Positions 1 through 9,054 are shown, numbered from the stretch's first letter. The stretch: 64,000 nt of DNA from Fontisubflavum oceani (GCF_030407165.1 NZ_CP129111.1:310001-374000); one strand, 5' to 3'. A program made the numbers and translations. Notes: generated by a model not told the origin, from the letters alone.

Positions 1-413
1 TCGTCAATGGGTTGATGACGGGGATGTTCCCCGCCTATCCGGATTTCGGGTTTGGTGTTGTCGATGTCCGGGATGTGGCCAAGGCGCATCTGCTGGCGAT
101 GGAGCATCCCAAAGCGGCAGGTGAACGGTTCTTGGTCAGCGCGGAGTATATGATGCTGCGCGAGATGGGCGAGACGATCCGCGCCACCTATCCCGATCAT
201 GCACGGAAGGTCCCGAAGTGGGATATGCCAAGCTGGCTGATGCGGTTGATGGCGATTGCGATGCCATCGGCACGGCAGATTTTGCCGGAACTTGGCCGCC
301 GCCGCCGGAGCAGCGCGGCCAAGGCCGAGCGGGTTCTGGGCTGGCAACCGCGCCCGGCCCGTGACGCCGTGGTCGCGTCTGCGGGCGACCTGATCGAGAA
401 AGGCTTCGTCTGA
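1..413 (+). CDS. NAD-dependent epimerase/dehydratase family protein, C-terminal part (partial)
   Basis: The gene enters from outside the window; its frame is open from base 3 to the TGA ending at 413. The visible ~136 residues match the C-terminal part of extended short-chain dehydrogenases of the dihydroflavonol-4-reductase/NSDHL type: the VDVRDVAKAHLLAM stretch is the usual 'DVRDVA.AH..A' segment, and the end carries the typical 'KAERVLGWQPRPA' substrate-domain motif. The Rossmann N-terminus with the cofactor-binding glycines is missing from view, so cofactor and substrate cannot be judged. It converges on the M3 peptidase gene with only 15 bp between them. Confidence 0.75.
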   Translation, partial: VNGLMTGMFPAYPDFGFGVVDVRDVAKAHLLAMEHPKAAGERFLVSAEYMMLREMGETIRATYPDHARKVPKWDMPSWLMRLMAIAMPSARQILPELGRRRRSSAAKAERVLGWQPRPARDAVVASAGDLIEKGFV

Positions 414-428
414 CGCCGGGGGCCCGGG

Positions 429-2447
429 TCAGGCGACCTGATCCAAGCCCCGGCCTTTCAACAGCGCCTCGACCCCCGGCATCCGCCCCCGGAAGGCGGT
501 GTAAAGAGCATCCGCTTCCTGGCTGCCGCCAGCCGAGAGGATAAACGTCTCCAGCTTCCGCGCCATCTCGGCGTCAAACGCGCCGCCCGCCTCTTCAAAG
601 GCCTCAAACGCGTCGGCATCCATGACCTCGGACCACATGTAGCTGTAATAGCCTGAGGAATAGCCGTCGCCCGCGAAGACATGGGCGAAATGCGGCGTCG
701 CATGGCGCATCCCAATCGCGTGCGGCATGCCGATCCGGCCCAGCGTCTCAGCCTGCGCCGCCATCGGGTCTGCGGGGGTCTTGCCATCATGGAAATCCAA
801 ATCGACCAGGGCCGAGGCGACATATTCGACGGTCTGGAACCCCATATCATAGGTCTGCGCCGCCAAAAGCCGGTCGAGCAGGTCTTTCGGCATCGCTGCG
901 CCAGTTTCAGCGTGGCGGGCGTGTTTCTCCAATACTTCGGGCACTTCCAGCCAATGCTCATAAAGTTGGCTCGGCAGTTCGACGAAATCGCGGGCGACCG
1001 AGGTGCCGGAAATCGAGCCATAGGTCACATCCGAGAGCATCTGATGCAGCGCGTGGCCGAACTCATGGAACAGCGTCCGGGCGTCATCATAGGAGAGCAG
1101 CGCCGGGTCACCCTTGGCGAAGTTGCAGACATTGACGACGATGGGCCGCGTGTCGCCGCCGAGTTTCTTCTGGCTCCGCATCGCGGAACACCAGGCGCCG
1201 GAGCGCTTTGAGCCACGCGCGAAGTAATCGCCGATGAACACCGCGATATGCGCGCCATTCCGCGTCACCTCCCAAGCGCGCGCATCCGGGTGGTAGAGCG
1301 TCACATCCAGCGGCGCAAACTCCAGCCCAAACAGGCGATTGGCGCAGTCGAAAGACGCCTCGATCATCGCATCGAGCTGCAGATAGGGTTTCAGCGCCGC
1401 CTCATCGAGATCATGCTCGGCCTTGCGCCGTTTCTCCGCATAATAACGCCAATCCCACGGCTCTAGATCGCCATTCACCCCTTCGTCGCGCATCATCTGG
1501 GTGAGCGTCTCGGCATCCGCATCGGCCTGTGCCTTTGCCGGCTCCCAGACCTGCATCAGCAGGTCGCGCACCGCATCTGGCGTTTTGGCCATTTCGGTTT
1601 CCAGCTTGAACGCCGCGAAACTGTCATAGCCCAGCAACCCGGCACGCTCTTCCCGCAAGGCCAACGTCTCCGCCGCGATCCCCAGATTGTCGGTCTCGCC
1701 ACCATTGGCCCCGCGCGCGGCCCAGGCCTTATAGGCGGTCTCGCGCAAATCGCGACGCGGGGAGAACTGCAAAAACGGCACGATGATCGAACGCGAGAGC
1801 GTCACGACCGGGCCGTCGACGCCCTTTTCCTCACCCGCCGCCCGCGCCGCGTCGATGGCAAAGTCGGGCAGGCCTTCGAGGTCGGCCTCTTCCAGCTCCA
1901 TGAACCACTCCCGCTCATCGGCCAGAAGGTTCTGCATGAAGCTGGTGCCGAGCACCGCGAGACGGCTTTTCACCTCGGTCAGCCGATCCGCCGCCGCGCC
2001 TTCCAGCGCCGCCCCCGCGCGCACAAAACTGCGATGGGTGAGCATCAGCACGCGGGCCTGTTCCGGCGTCAGATCGAGACGGTCCCGCTGCTCCCAGAGG
2101 GTCTTGATCCGCTGCCAAAGCGCGCGGTTATTGGTGATCTCCGACGCATAGGCCGAGAATTTCGGCGCATAGTCCCGCTGCAACGCCTCGCGCATCGGGG
2201 TCGCGTCGGACCCTGCGAGGTTAAAGAAGACCCCCGCCACCCGGTCGAGCGTTTCATCGGCCAGTTCCATCGCCTCGATCGTGTTGGCAAAGGTCGGCGC
2301 TTCGGGGGTCTCCGCAATCGCCTGATAGGCCGCGCGGCCCTCCTCAAGCGCGGCGTCAAGCGCCGGCGCGAAATCCGCATCGGTGATCGCGTCGAAAGGC
2401 GGAAGTTGGAACGGTGTATCCCAGTTGGACAGAAGCGGGTTGGTCAT
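429..2447 (-). CDS. M3 family metallopeptidase (oligopeptidase A / peptidyl-dipeptidase Dcp type)
   Basis: A 672-residue zinc oligopeptidase that would degrade short peptides in the cytoplasm. The zinc motif HEFGH lies at about residues 458-462, with the third ligand in the following FVELPSQLYEHW segment about 25 residues later. The C-terminal YYSYMWSEVMDADAF stretch is typical of the M3A subfamily. I chose the ATG at 2447 because AAGGAG lies just upstream (CCAAAGGAGATCTTG before the ATG); a longer reading starting at 2519 adds 24 residues that look non-coding. No signal peptide is seen. The family contains OpdA (PrlC) and Dcp, and the sequence alone does not settle which substrate range applies. 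Confidence 0.92.
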   Translation of the reverse strand: MTNPLLSNWDTPFQLPPFDAITDADFAPALDAALEEGRAAYQAIAETPEAPTFANTIEAMELADETLDRVAGVFFNLAGSDATPMREALQRDYAPKFSAYASEITNNRALWQRIKTLWEQRDRLDLTPEQARVLMLTHRSFVRAGAALEGAAADRLTEVKSRLAVLGTSFMQNLLADEREWFMELEEADLEGLPDFAIDAARAAGEEKGVDGPVVTLSRSIIVPFLQFSPRRDLRETAYKAWAARGANGGETDNLGIAAETLALREERAGLLGYDSFAAFKLETEMAKTPDAVRDLLMQVWEPAKAQADADAETLTQMMRDEGVNGDLEPWDWRYYAEKRRKAEHDLDEAALKPYLQLDAMIEASFDCANRLFGLEFAPLDVTLYHPDARAWEVTRNGAHIAVFIGDYFARGSKRSGAWCSAMRSQKKLGGDTRPIVVNVCNFAKGDPALLSYDDARTLFHEFGHALHQMLSDVTYGSISGTSVARDFVELPSQLYEHWLEVPEVLEKHARHAETGAAMPKDLLDRLLAAQTYDMGFQTVEYVASALVDLDFHDGKTPADPMAAQAETLGRIGMPHAIGMRHATPHFAHVFAGDGYSSGYYSYMWSEVMDADAFEAFEEAGGAFDAEMARKLETFILSAGGSQEADALYTAFRGRMPGVEALLKGRGLDQVA

Positions 2448-2601
2448 CAAGATCTCCTTTGGCCAACAGATAGGACGCCGCCGCGCCGGTCGAAAGAGAT
2501 TTGATGCTCCGGCGACCATATTCTCCGGATCGTGAGGCCGGGCGTACCGGCCGTTTCTCCATCCGCTCAGAATAGGCCGCTGGAAGCCGGTTCAGCCCGC
2601 C

Positions 2602-3039
2602 TTACTCCACGGTGATCGTGATCACGTCGCTGACGATCGGCGGGTCATGGGGCACATGGCCCGCATCGCCTAGGACAAGCTGAAGCGTATGCTCGCCAGG
2701 CGGCAAATCCAAAGTGAACTGGGTCTGCCCACCGCCGAAATGGTAGTGATTATCATCGTTCGGTATGCCCAGCACCAGTTCCTCCGCGCCGAACTCCCCG
2801 TCGCCAAAAGGCGCGCGGTTCAGCAGCAGATGGTGATGCCCGGTATTCTCAGCTTCGGTGCCGGCGGGCGCCACGCCCATCCCACTCAATCCGAAATAGA
2901 GTGTGACGGGGCTCGTTACCGTATCGCCGTCTTCAAGCCCGACAAAATGAACCGCCGCACCCTCTGGTGCAGGTGTGCCCTGGGCAAAAACCGGCGCCGC
3001 TGCCAGCAAAGCGGCGGCAAAAAACACTGAACGTATCAT
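2602..3039 (-). CDS. DUF4399 domain-containing secreted protein
   Basis: A 145-residue protein with a clear signal peptide (MIRSVFFAAALLAAAPVFAQ) followed by a DUF4399 domain containing the GHHHLLLN and DNHYHFGGGQTQ segments and the C-terminal 'LPPGEHTLQLVLGD.GH.PH.PP' pattern. The many histidines suggest metal binding in the periplasm, but no function is established for the family. The start at 3039 is favoured because a GGAGGAGGA tract lies a few bases upstream and the signal peptide begins there; a longer frame to 3087 adds 16 charged residues before it. It stands between the M3 peptidase and an amino-acid ABC permease on the same strand. Confidence 0.8.
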   Translation of the reverse strand: MIRSVFFAAALLAAAPVFAQGTPAPEGAAVHFVGLEDGDTVTSPVTLYFGLSGMGVAPAGTEAENTGHHHLLLNRAPFGDGEFGAEELVLGIPNDDNHYHFGGGQTQFTLDLPPGEHTLQLVLGDAGHVPHDPPIVSDVITITVE

Positions 3040-3096
3040 GCTGTCCTCCTCCTCCGTCATCATGGTGCCGTAGGGGAAACCTAGCACAAATCCGCC

Positions 3097-3900
3097 TCAA
3101 GTCCCGCGATCTTGCCCCAGTCGCATGCGCTGCTCCAACCGCCGCAGCAGGATTGAGAGCGTAATCGTCATCGACAGATAAATCAGCGCCACCACGTTAT
3201 AGGTCTCGAAATACCGGAAATTGCTGGCCGCCGTGACCTTACCCAGTTGGGTGATGTCGAGCACGCCGAGGACCGAGACCAGGCTCGAGTCTTTCACCAT
3301 GGCCACAAAATCGTTGCCCAAGGGCGGTAGGATCGTGCGGATCGCCTGCGGGAAGATGATAAAGCGGAAGCGGAGCCAGCGGCCCATACCAAGCGCCTCG
3401 GCGGCCTCGATCTGCCCCCGTTCGACCGATTGCAACCCGGCGCGGAACACCTCGGCGATGAAGGCCGAATAGCCAATGGCCAGCGCGATGATCGCCCGCC
3501 ACAGGAGCGGAAAGTCACGGGTTCGGATCGTCTCGGCACCGACAGCCTCGGCCAGCCAATTGTAAAATGCCACCAGGGCGGGGGCGAAAACAAAGGCGAC
3601 ATAGAGCAATAGCACAATGATCGGCACGCCGCGGATGATCTCGACATAGAACCGCGCCATTTGGCGGAGGATCACGCTGCGCGACAGGCTGGCCAGCGCC
3701 AAGAGCATGCCCATCGAGGCGGCAAGCGCGAACCCGATCAGAGTGACAAAGATCGTGATCAAGATACCCTGGCGGAGCGTGCTGAGCACCTGGGAATAGA
3801 TGTCATCGGTCAGGACCTGCCAAAGCGCATAAGCACCAAGACCGATGACAGCGAGAAGCCACCAGGGAAATTCCCGCTCGGGCGGGCTGGACGGGATCAT
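3097..3900 (-). CDS. Polar amino-acid ABC transporter permease (HisM/GlnP family)
   Basis: A 267-residue inner-membrane permease with about five hydrophobic segments. It shows the EAA-loop signature that contacts the ATPase (GQIEAAEALGMGRW, about residues 164-177), as in HisM/HisQ/GlnP type permeases for polar amino acids. An upstream binding-protein gene on the same strand is the likely partner. No ATP-binding subunit for this system lies in the window, so it must be encoded elsewhere or shared. Substrate cannot be inferred from the sequence. Confidence 0.88.
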   Translation of the reverse strand: MIPSSPPEREFPWWLLAVIGLGAYALWQVLTDDIYSQVLSTLRQGILITIFVTLIGFALAASMGMLLALASLSRSVILRQMARFYVEIIRGVPIIVLLLYVAFVFAPALVAFYNWLAEAVGAETIRTRDFPLLWRAIIALAIGYSAFIAEVFRAGLQSVERGQIEAAEALGMGRWLRFRFIIFPQAIRTILPPLGNDFVAMVKDSSLVSVLGVLDITQLGKVTAASNFRYFETYNVVALIYLSMTITLSILLRRLEQRMRLGQDRGT

Positions 3901-3906
3901 GAGGGG

Positions 3907-3924
3907 AACGGGCCCCGGCCCGTT
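3907..3924 (-). repeat. GC-rich perfect hairpin between binding-protein and permease genes
   Basis: AACGGGCC and GGCCCGTT form a perfect 8-bp inverted repeat separated by two bases, in the short gap between the binding-protein gene and its permease gene. No T-run follows. Such intercistronic hairpins often protect the binding-protein part of the mRNA or reduce downstream expression; this role is inferred. Confidence 0.5.
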
Positions 3925-3993
3925 GGGGCCAGAGCAAAGGGGTGCATCATCGTATCAGGCTTACTCGCCGAGGCTGTATTCGACGAACCAACG

Positions 3994-4749
3994 CTAGTCG
4001 AGCATATCCAGCGTCCCATCGGCCCGCATCGACGCGATGGCGGCGTTGAAGGGCTCCACCAGATCCGAACCTTTGGGGAAGATGAACCCGAACTCTTCGG
4101 TCCCAAGCGGCTCGCCGACCATCTTCAGGCGGTCGGGATTGGCGTTCACATAAGCCTCGCCCCCCGCGCTATCGCTCAGGACCATATCCACGTCGTCGCT
4201 CAAGAGCGCCTGAACCGCCGCCGGGATGGTTTCCAGAAGCACGATCCGGGGGTTGGCCTCGTTGCCGTCGAGCACATCATAGACGCCGACATAGAAGGGC
4301 GTGATGCCCGCTTGCGTGCCAAGAAGCAGGTCTTCATCGGCGGCAAACCCTGCGGCGGTATCAAACCGCTCTTCATCGGCGCGGACCAGCATCCGCATCT
4401 GGCTGACCATATAGCTCTCGGAGAAGTCCACCAATTCGGCGCGGTCTTCGCGGATCGTGATCCCGGTCATCCCCAGATCATATTGCGCATCCGACACAGC
4501 CGGGATCATCGCATCCCAGCTGATGTTTTCGTAGACGACATTGATGTTCAGGCGCTCGGCGATGATCTCCATCGCGTCATACTCCCAGCCAATGGCCTCG
4601 CCCGAGGCGGGATCGACAAATTGCAGCGGCGGATAGGCGTTTTCGGTCACAATCACCACTTCGCGGCCCTCAAGATCGGGCACATCCTGCGCGATCGCGG
4701 GGGTGATAAACGCGGCGGAGATCGCGGCGGCAGCAAGCAAGTGTTTCAT
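3994..4749 (-). CDS. Amino-acid ABC transporter substrate-binding protein (in-frame amber stop near the C-terminus)
   Basis: A periplasmic family-3 solute-binding protein. It has a signal peptide (MKHLLAAAAISAAFITPAIA), then the two-lobe fold with NAYPPLQFVDPASGEAIG and the 'MTGITIREDRAELVDFSESY' signature of this family. The coding frame ends at a TAG (3994-3996), giving 251 residues. Translation past that codon in the same frame continues for ten more residues, RWFVEYSLGE, to a TAA at 3961-3963; a 'KWF...' tail is what family members normally end with. So either a point mutation or base-call error has shortened the protein, or the amber codon is real and tolerated. It lies upstream of the permease on the same strand. 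Confidence 0.88.
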   Translation of the reverse strand: MKHLLAAAAISAAFITPAIAQDVPDLEGREVVIVTENAYPPLQFVDPASGEAIGWEYDAMEIIAERLNINVVYENISWDAMIPAVSDAQYDLGMTGITIREDRAELVDFSESYMVSQMRMLVRADEERFDTAAGFAADEDLLLGTQAGITPFYVGVYDVLDGNEANPRIVLLETIPAAVQALLSDDVDMVLSDSAGGEAYVNANPDRLKMVGEPLGTEEFGFIFPKGSDLVEPFNAAIASMRADGTLDMLD

Positions 4750-4820
4750 GGGGTCAGGTACTCCCTAGTTGGTCTGACGCCGGAGTATGGCCCCTGGGGG
4801 AGAAGAGCAAGGGGCGGCGC

Positions 4821-5870
4821 TCAATCCTGTCCGCAAACCGCACAATCGGCCCGGCGTTTGAGCCGAATAATCCGGGTCTCGGCATAAAGCGCATCATAAA
4901 TCAGCATCCGCCCGCGCAAGCCCTCGCCGGCGCCGGTGATCTCTTTGATCGCCTCCAGCGCCATCATTGTGCCGATCACACCGGGCAGCGCGCCGATCAC
5001 GCCCGTCTCAGAACAGGTCGCGGCCATGCCCGGCCCCGGCGCATCAGGGAAAATGCAGGCGAAACAGGGCGCGCCTCCGGCGGGATCGTAAAGCGTGACC
5101 TGCCCTTCCCACGCCGAAATTGCCCCGGCCATCACAGGCCGCCCGCTGGCCTGCGCCGCGCGGTTGATCAGATCACGGGTGGCATAGCTGTCGGTCCCAT
5201 CAAGGATCAGATCGTATTCGGCAAAAAGCTCCACTGCGATCTCATCGGTCAGCCGCCGATGATAGGGTTTGACGGTGACAAACGGGTTTAGCGCTTTGAT
5301 CGCGATTTCGGCGGAAAACACCTTCGGCATCTCCTGGCGCTGATCGCTATGGATGATCTGCCGCTGCAGGTTCGACAGATCGACCTCGTCATTGTCGATC
5401 ACCCCGATTGTGCCAACACCCGCCGCCGCCAGATAGAGCAGCGCGGGGGAGCCCAGTCCGCCCGCGCCCACGACCAGGACTTTCGCCTCTTTCAGCGCCT
5501 TCTGCCCCCGCCCGCCGATATCCGGCAGCGTGATATGGCGCGCATAACGCTCCAACTCATCGCCGGTGAACGGCCCCTGAGGCGCGGGCGGCGCGGCGCG
5601 GGCCTGCTCGGCCGCTGCGGCCCGTTCTCGGATCCGCTGCAATACGGCGCGATAGGCCAAGATCAAAGCGACACCGCCCGCCAAAAGCAGCCAAGGCGCA
5701 GGCGAGCCGCCGGTCCCCTCCCGCAGGGGATGGCCCGCTGGCAGCGCCACTTGCACCGCCAGAACCGCCACAAACAGCAGCCCCACCATGTAACCGCGCG
5801 CGCGCCAAGGCGCGCCCATCAGATGGCCGATCCCAAGGATCACGCCCGCGAGGATTAGAACAAACAGCAT
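4821..5870 (-). CDS. moeB: HesA/MoeB/ThiF family adenylyltransferase (molybdopterin-synthase adenylyltransferase-like)
   Basis: A 349-residue E1-like enzyme that would adenylate the C-terminus of a small sulfur-carrier protein (MoaD or ThiS type). The ATP-binding GAGGLGSP motif is at about 137-144, followed by the DNDEVDLSNLQRQIIH segment typical of the family. Zinc cysteines are present as CFAC and a C-terminal CAVC pair. The first ~85 residues are unusual: three hydrophobic stretches suggest a membrane-anchored N-terminus, a variant I associate with Rhodobacterales members. Its ATG overlaps the dut stop by one base, so it is translated from the coaBC-dut mRNA. MoeB rather than ThiF is favoured by similarity of the core but is not proven. 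Confidence 0.85.
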   Translation of the reverse strand: MLFVLILAGVILGIGHLMGAPWRARGYMVGLLFVAVLAVQVALPAGHPLREGTGGSPAPWLLLAGGVALILAYRAVLQRIRERAAAAEQARAAPPAPQGPFTGDELERYARHITLPDIGGRGQKALKEAKVLVVGAGGLGSPALLYLAAAGVGTIGVIDNDEVDLSNLQRQIIHSDQRQEMPKVFSAEIAIKALNPFVTVKPYHRRLTDEIAVELFAEYDLILDGTDSYATRDLINRAAQASGRPVMAGAISAWEGQVTLYDPAGGAPCFACIFPDAPGPGMAATCSETGVIGALPGVIGTMMALEAIKEITGAGEGLRGRMLIYDALYAETRIIRLKRRADCAVCGQD

Positions 5871-6337
5871 CAGCCGACCCCAGTGGAGCCAAACCCGCCG
5901 CCGCCCCGTGCAGTCTCCCCCATCTCATGGACCAGATGGAACTCAGCCTGCACGACCGGCGCGATGATCGCCTGGGCAATCCTGTCGCCATGGGCAACCG
6001 GGAACGGCTCGGCGCCGAAATTCACCAGCAAAACCCCCAGAGGCCCGCGATAATCGCTATCGATCGTGCCGGGTGTATTGGGCAGCGTGATCCCGTGTTT
6101 CAACGCCAAACCAGACCGGGGCCGGATCTGCATCTCGAACCCCTCCGGGATCGCCACGCGCAGCCCCGTCGGCACAATCCGCCGATCCATCGGCTGTAGG
6201 ATGATCCCGGTGTCGCGCTCCTCCGGCGGAAAATTCGCCCGCAGATCCGCGCCCGCGGCGCCCGCAGTGGCATAGGCCGGCAGCGCGATATCCAAATCCG
6301 CCCAGTCTTCGCGGAAAACCTCAATAACGGTGCTCAT
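5870..6337 (-). CDS. dut: dUTP diphosphatase
   Basis: A 155-residue trimeric dUTPase that hydrolyses dUTP to dUMP and pyrophosphate, keeping uracil out of DNA. All family motifs are visible in order: AGADLRA, the RSGLALKHGITLPNTPGTID uracil/ribose pocket with the catalytic aspartate, the GDRIAQAI motif, and the C-terminal glycine-rich arm RGGGGFGSTG that closes over the phosphates. The start overlaps the coaBC stop by four bases (ATGA type) and its stop overlaps the moeB-like start, so the three genes form one tightly coupled operon. Confidence 0.96.
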   Translation of the reverse strand: MSTVIEVFREDWADLDIALPAYATAGAAGADLRANFPPEERDTGIILQPMDRRIVPTGLRVAIPEGFEMQIRPRSGLALKHGITLPNTPGTIDSDYRGPLGVLLVNFGAEPFPVAHGDRIAQAIIAPVVQAEFHLVHEMGETARGGGGFGSTGVG

Positions 6338-7536
6338 TCGGCGGCACCCAAGGCGTCAGCAATCCGCAGCGCCAATTGCCGGGCGGTCTCGGCCTTCGAC
6401 ATGCGCGGCCAATCCTCAACCCCATCGGCGGTCACCAAATGCACCGCATTCTCCGATCCGCCCATGATCCCGGTCTCGGGCGAGACGTCATTGGCAACGA
6501 TCCAATCGCAGCCTTTCCGCTCCCGCTTGGCCGTTGCATGGGCCCGCACGTCATTGGTCTCAGCGGCGAACCCCACCACCAGCCCGGGCCGCCCCTTTGT
6601 CATCTGCGCGACGCTGGCCAGAATGTCCGGATTTTCGGCGAAGGCCAGTTCGGGCATCCCTCTTGCCGTCTTTTTCATCTTCTCATCGGTTGCGTTTTCC
6701 ACCCGCCAATCAGCGACAGCGGCAGCAAACACCGCCGCATCTGTCGGCAAGGCCGCCTCGACCGCCCCGGCCATCTCCCGCGCGGTTTCCACCGGCACCA
6801 CGGTCACGCCCTCTGGCGGCGCAACCGTTGCCGGCCCGGTCACGAAGGTCACCGATGCGCCCAAATCGCGCAACGCGGCGGCCAAAGCTGTGCCCTGCGC
6901 GCCCGAAGAACGGTTCGCAATATAGCGCACCGGGTCAATCGGCTCATGCGTCGGCCCGGAGGTCACCAACACATGGCGTCCCTTCAACGGCCCGTCGCCC
7001 AATGCGGCACTGACCGCCGCGACGATCTCGGGCACCTCCGCCATCCGGCCGGGGCCATATTCGCCACACGCCATGTCGCCCTCGTTTGGCCCGACAACGA
7101 GCACGCCGTCGCCCTGCAACACGGCCAGATTCCGCCGTGTCGCGGCATGCTCCCACATCCGCACATTCATCGCAGGCGCGATCAGCACGCGCTTGTCGGT
7201 CGCCATCAAAAGCGTCGAGGCCAGATCATTGGCATGGCCGCCAGCCATCTTCGCCATCAAATCCGCCGTTGCGGGCGCGACCACCACCAAATCGGCCGCC
7301 CGGCTCAACTCGATATGCCCCATCTCCGCTTCATCGGTCAGATCGAAGAGATCGCGATAGACCTTCTCGGCCGCCAAGGCCGAGGCGGAAAGCGGGGTCA
7401 CAAACTCCTCCCCCGCCTTGGTCAGAACCGGCACCACGCTGGCGCCCTGATCGCGCAGCCGCCGGATCAAATCCAACGCCTTGAACGCGGCTATTCCGCC
7501 CCCAATTATGAGCAAAATGCGTTTTCCGGTCAGCAT
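6334..7536 (-). CDS. coaBC: Bifunctional phosphopantothenoylcysteine decarboxylase / phosphopantothenate-cysteine ligase
   Basis: A 400-residue bifunctional enzyme of coenzyme A synthesis. The N-terminal CoaC flavoprotein half shows GGGIAAFKALDLIRRL, the active-site PAMN motif, and the CGEYGPGRM flap cysteine. The C-terminal CoaB half shows ITSGPT-like VTSGPTHEPIDPVRYI and RSSG. The start at 7536 gives the canonical MLTGKRILLIIGGG beginning; a longer frame to 7632 adds 32 residues unlike the family. It is the first gene of the coaBC-dut-moeB run and is divergent from the SRPBCC gene, so the promoter must lie in the short region around 7537-7600. Confidence 0.95.
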   Translation of the reverse strand: MLTGKRILLIIGGGIAAFKALDLIRRLRDQGASVVPVLTKAGEEFVTPLSASALAAEKVYRDLFDLTDEAEMGHIELSRAADLVVVAPATADLMAKMAGGHANDLASTLLMATDKRVLIAPAMNVRMWEHAATRRNLAVLQGDGVLVVGPNEGDMACGEYGPGRMAEVPEIVAAVSAALGDGPLKGRHVLVTSGPTHEPIDPVRYIANRSSGAQGTALAAALRDLGASVTFVTGPATVAPPEGVTVVPVETAREMAGAVEAALPTDAAVFAAAVADWRVENATDEKMKKTARGMPELAFAENPDILASVAQMTKGRPGLVVGFAAETNDVRAHATAKRERKGCDWIVANDVSPETGIMGGSENAVHLVTADGVEDWPRMSKAETARQLALRIADALGAAE

Positions 7537-7599
7537 GGCGGCCCTCTTCTCAGGTCTCCTGCTCCGGTGTAGGCCGCCCACCGCTTGGACACAACTGCA

Positions 7600-8070
7600 A
7601 TGACCCCGCGCGTGATCCGTGAAACCTGTCACTTACCTGGGCCGCCCGATCTGGTTTGGGCGCTCTTGCAACGCCCCGATACGCTCCGCCATCTTACCAA
7701 AGGCTGGTTGAGCTTTCGGCCGCTTGATCTGCCGGATTGGCCCGACATTTGGAAAGAAGGGGCCTATCGCGCCGCGGTATCGGGGCCGATTGGCATTCCC
7801 CTCGGCTGGCAAATCCTCCGCGTCAGTTTCCCGCCACCCGATGGCGACACCCGGTTCATCCGAGATCAGGGCGAAGGGCAAATGGTCCGCGTCTGGGACC
7901 ATGTGATCAGTCTCAGACCCGAGGGAGACGGCACATGGTATAGCGATGAAGTGACGGTCGAGGCGGGCTGGAGAACACCCTTTGTTGCCGCCTTTGCCCG
8001 CGCCTTCTACCGGCGCCGGCAACGGCGACTCAAAGCGCTGGTCGCGCGATCACATCGGGAGAAGCAATAG
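7600..8070 (+). CDS. SRPBCC (START/Bet v1-like) family protein
   Basis: A ~156-residue protein with the pattern of the polyketide-cyclase/SRPBCC ligand-binding fold: an N-terminal 'CHLPGPPDLVWALLQRPDTL' strand-helix, a central QGEGQMVRVWDH segment, and a C-terminal helix (FARAFYRRRQRRLKAL). It probably binds a hydrophobic ligand; nothing more specific can be said. I chose the ATG at 7600; an upstream TTG at 7585 is possible, and neither has a good ribosome-binding site. It is divergent from coaBC and convergent with rpoH. Confidence 0.7.
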   Translation: MTPRVIRETCHLPGPPDLVWALLQRPDTLRHLTKGWLSFRPLDLPDWPDIWKEGAYRAAVSGPIGIPLGWQILRVSFPPPDGDTRFIRDQGEGQMVRVWDHVISLRPEGDGTWYSDEVTVEAGWRTPFVAAFARAFYRRRQRRLKALVARSHREKQ

Positions 8071-8117
8071 GGCGGCCAGAAACAGCCCTGCCATCAGGCC
8101 CAAAGGCGCATGGAAGA

Positions 8118-8999
8118 TCACGCGGCGAAGAATGACAGCACCTCTTTCGACTGCGCTTCGAGGTTCTTGCGCATCTTGCCAAAGGCGGCGGCTTCCAACT
8201 GCCGCACGCGCTCTTTCGACAGGCCCAACTCGTTGCCCAAGCTCTCCAGCGTGCGCGGGTCCTCGCGCAGCTTGCGTTCGCGGACAATGAACCGCTCTCG
8301 CTCATTCAGCGCCTGCATCGCCGTGATCAGCCAGTTCCGGAGCTGCTCGGTATCATGCGCGTGCTCGACCAACTCGGCCGCCTGATCACCATCATCTTCC
8401 AGAGCATCAATCCACTCACGGCCCTCATCCTCGACCGATTGCGTGGCGTTCAGCGAGTAATCCGACCCCGCAAGACGCCCTTCCATCATCTCCACATCAT
8501 GCAGCGGCACGCCAACCTCGCTGGCGATCATCTCGCGAAGCTGATGCCGATCAAGCGTCTCTCCCAACGCCATTGCCTCGCGCTCGATCTGCGCCTGCAC
8601 CCGGCGCATATTGAAGAAAAGCGATTTCTGACTGCTGGTCGAGCCGGTGCGCACCATCGACCAGTTGCGCATCACGTAATCCTGGATCGACGCCTTGATC
8701 CACCAGACCGCATAGGTCGAAAACCGCACCCCGCGATCGGGGTCAAACTTGTCGGCGGCTTTCATCAGGCCCAAGCCCGCCTCTTGGATCAGGTCGTTCA
8801 TCGGCGCGCCATAGCGTTTGAACTTCGCGGCCATCGAAATCGCCAGTCGCATATAGGCCGTGATCAACCGATGCAGCGCGGCCTCGTCGCGATGATCCCG
8901 CCAGGCATAGGCCAGGCCCAACTCCGTCTCGGCATCCAGAAGCTCCGCCTTCATCGCCCGGCGCGAAAAGGACCGATCTCCACCCATATCCAAAGCCAT
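8118..8999 (-). CDS. rpoH: RNA polymerase sigma-32 family factor (RpoH-II type)
   Basis: A 293-residue heat-shock-type sigma factor. Region 2 is clear (NDLIQEAGLGLMKAADKFDP and RFSTYAVWWIKASIQDYVMR). The RpoH box is present as QKSLFFNMRR, and region 4 has the helix-turn-helix SLGNELGLSKERVRQLEAAA. The acidic linker before region 4 (EDDGDQAAELVEHAH) is like RpoH-II of Rhodobacter sphaeroides, which is known to work in the singlet-oxygen/sigma-E stress response. A candidate sigma-E-like promoter lies upstream. The gene converges on the SRPBCC gene. Confidence 0.93.
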   Translation of the reverse strand: MALDMGGDRSFSRRAMKAELLDAETELGLAYAWRDHRDEAALHRLITAYMRLAISMAAKFKRYGAPMNDLIQEAGLGLMKAADKFDPDRGVRFSTYAVWWIKASIQDYVMRNWSMVRTGSTSSQKSLFFNMRRVQAQIEREAMALGETLDRHQLREMIASEVGVPLHDVEMMEGRLAGSDYSLNATQSVEDEGREWIDALEDDGDQAAELVEHAHDTEQLRNWLITAMQALNERERFIVRERKLREDPRTLESLGNELGLSKERVRQLEAAAFGKMRKNLEAQSKEVLSFFAA

Positions 9000-9054
9000 G
9001 ACTCACCCCCGGTAAGTATTTGATGTTGGACCACGCTTCCCACGGTCCTATGAG

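Noticed and set aside
2624..2637. CGTGATCACG in the DUF4399 gene as operator
   Set aside because: It is within coding sequence (near the C-terminus), lacks the outer T/A bases and has no partner at 21 bp.
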